From Spirochaetales bacterium (GTDB taxonomy: Bacteria > Spirochaetota > Spirochaetia > DTKZ01): DNA of 6,917 bases. This document shows, piece by piece, positions 6,333-6,917 of the stretch. Both the position numbers and the translations under genes were made by a program. The notes beneath the pieces were generated by a model. That model searched no databases. It saw only the letters and a program-made list of their open reading frames with translations, and was not told where the DNA came from. Positions within the stretch are counted from its first letter, which is position 1. Each line of letters opens with the position of its first letter. The stretch covers positions 1 to 6,917 of the forward strand of contig JAISAF010000287.1 of assembly GCA_031266855.1 (NCBI GenBank), read 5' to 3'.

Positions 6333-6561
6333 TTGGGCGCATTTTTTGCGGTTTGGGAATTTGCGCCGCAAATTCCCAAACCGCAAAAAACCGGGCTTTC
6401 CGCTTCAAGTCCTCGGATTTGCCAATGCAAATCCTGTGGGCTTTCCGCTCCAATCCCTTGCGCCGCACAGCGGCAAACCGCGGCCAGGCAGATTACGCGC
6501 GATTTTGCTTCGCAAAATCGCGGGGTTTACTGTGTGCGCTTTTTTGCTGCGCAAAAAAACC
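6333..6561 (+). repeat. Modular palindromic repeat, copy 3
   Basis: This copy occupies nearly all of the gap between the convergent ABC-F gene and the minus-strand gene at 6573. GGGCGCA (6335-6341) leads into a very long hairpin with arms 6342-6364 and 6368-6390: 23 bp, perfect, T-rich 5' end and A-rich 3' end. Box A (6391-6408) has two changes from copies 1 and 2 (CCGGGCTTTCCGCTTCAA). A hairpin follows with arms 6415-6422 and 6427-6434 (GGATTTGC), then box B (6435-6463), one base different from copy 1. Two further hairpins end the block: arms 6498-6508 and 6512-6522 (CGCGATTTTGC, loop TTC), and arms 6540-6547 and 6551-6558 (TTTTTTGC). It is the most complete copy and the best reference for the family. 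Confidence 0.82.
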
Positions 6562-6572
6562 GCACGGACTGT

Positions 6573-6917
6573 TTACTTCAGATGTTCGGAGCCGGTCTTC
6601 CGGCGGGTTTTCAATGTTTTTTCCCTTTGCGGGTGGTACAGGGGTTTTATTTTATCGATGCCTAAATTTATTGTTTCCGCAATCTCTTCAATGCTCCAGC
6701 CCTTCTGTATGAGATTCCGCGCTATCTCAAGGGCTTTTTCCTCCCTGCCCGCAGCTTCACCGCGCGCCTCTCCCTCGGCTATCCCTTCAGCTTTGCCTTC
6801 GGCTATACCTTCGGTCTTCCATTTCTTTGTCAGGCCAACCTCCTCCAATACCTTTTCCAGGGTCAGCGTCCCGTTCCTCATCCTCACCACCTCCTCTATC
6901 ACCTGCGGATTCGCCAG
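6573..6917 (-). CDS. Rpn/PD-(D/E)XK transposase-like protein, C-terminal part
   Basis: The frame stays open to the right edge (first residues LANPQVIEEVV), so the gene starts outside the window; the GTG at 6902 is an internal valine codon, not a real start. The visible 114 residues end at TAA 6575-6573. They hold a helical lead-in (MRNGTLTLEKVLEEVGLTKKW) and a Gly/Ala/Glu repeat with a rough eight-residue period (GIAEGKAE, GIAEGEAR, GEAAGREE). Next is a small helical module, ALEIARNLIQKGWSIEEIAETINLGIDKI, then a basic tail. This repeat plus ARNLIxxGxSIEEIxxxTxL module is the usual C-terminus of Rpn-family recombination-promoting nuclease/putative transposase proteins in Treponema and other bacteria. 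The nuclease domain itself would lie to the right and cannot be checked, so the name rests on the tail alone. It is convergent with the ABC-F gene, and its stop lies about 12 bases from repeat copy 3. Confidence 0.65.
   Translation of the reverse strand: MANPQVIEEVVRMRNGTLTLEKVLEEVGLTKKWKTEGIAEGKAEGIAEGEARGEAAGREEKALEIARNLIQKGWSIEEIAETINLGIDKIKPLYHPQREKTLKTRRKTGSEHLK

Noticed and set aside
83..6561. CRISPR array or integron attC array
   Set aside because: There are no evenly spaced identical repeats with unique spacers, and the boxes lack the GTTRRRY/RYYYAAC core sites of attC.

Overview
The window looks like spirochaete chromosome, most likely Treponema or a close relative of the kind found in termite or other animal guts. 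This is inferred from the protein types: a GLUG-repeat lipoprotein, an SH3-domain lipoprotein with a relaxed spirochaete-style context, and a PD-(D/E)XK/Rpn-type C-terminus. No marker gene settles the species. Coding DNA is moderately GC-rich. The intergenic DNA is unusually long and full of palindromes.

Layout. Positions 1-1093 carry no convincing large gene. They hold a first copy of a modular repeat (about 83-253), two groups of hairpins (269-392 and 845-1009), and between them an AT-rich stretch with a plausible TTGACA promoter and a possible 40-residue ORF. A 517-residue GLUG-repeat lipoprotein follows (1094-2647), then an 18-bp hairpin that may end its transcript. A second repeat copy lies in the opposite orientation (2815-2956). 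Next is a two-gene unit: an SH3-domain lipoprotein (3023-4327) and an ABC-F ATPase (4329-6278), separated by one base. A third repeat copy (6333-6561) fills the gap before a minus-strand gene that runs off the right edge (6573-6917). That gene shows the C-terminal tail typical of Rpn/PD-(D/E)XK transposase-like proteins.

How the genes work together. The GLUG protein and the SH3 protein both look like envelope lipoproteins exposed beyond the inner membrane. The ABC-F protein is a soluble ribosome-associated ATPase type, not a transporter, and is probably translated by coupling to the SH3 gene. No pathway links the three.

The most interesting signal is the repeat family. Short conserved boxes (for example CCGGGCTATCCGCTCCAA) stay nearly constant among the three copies. 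The palindromes between the boxes keep perfect base pairing while their stem sequences differ completely from copy to copy. A separate group of back-to-back hairpins shares a TTGCC-NNN-GGCAA tip. Neither pattern fits a canonical terminator, CRISPR or attC array.
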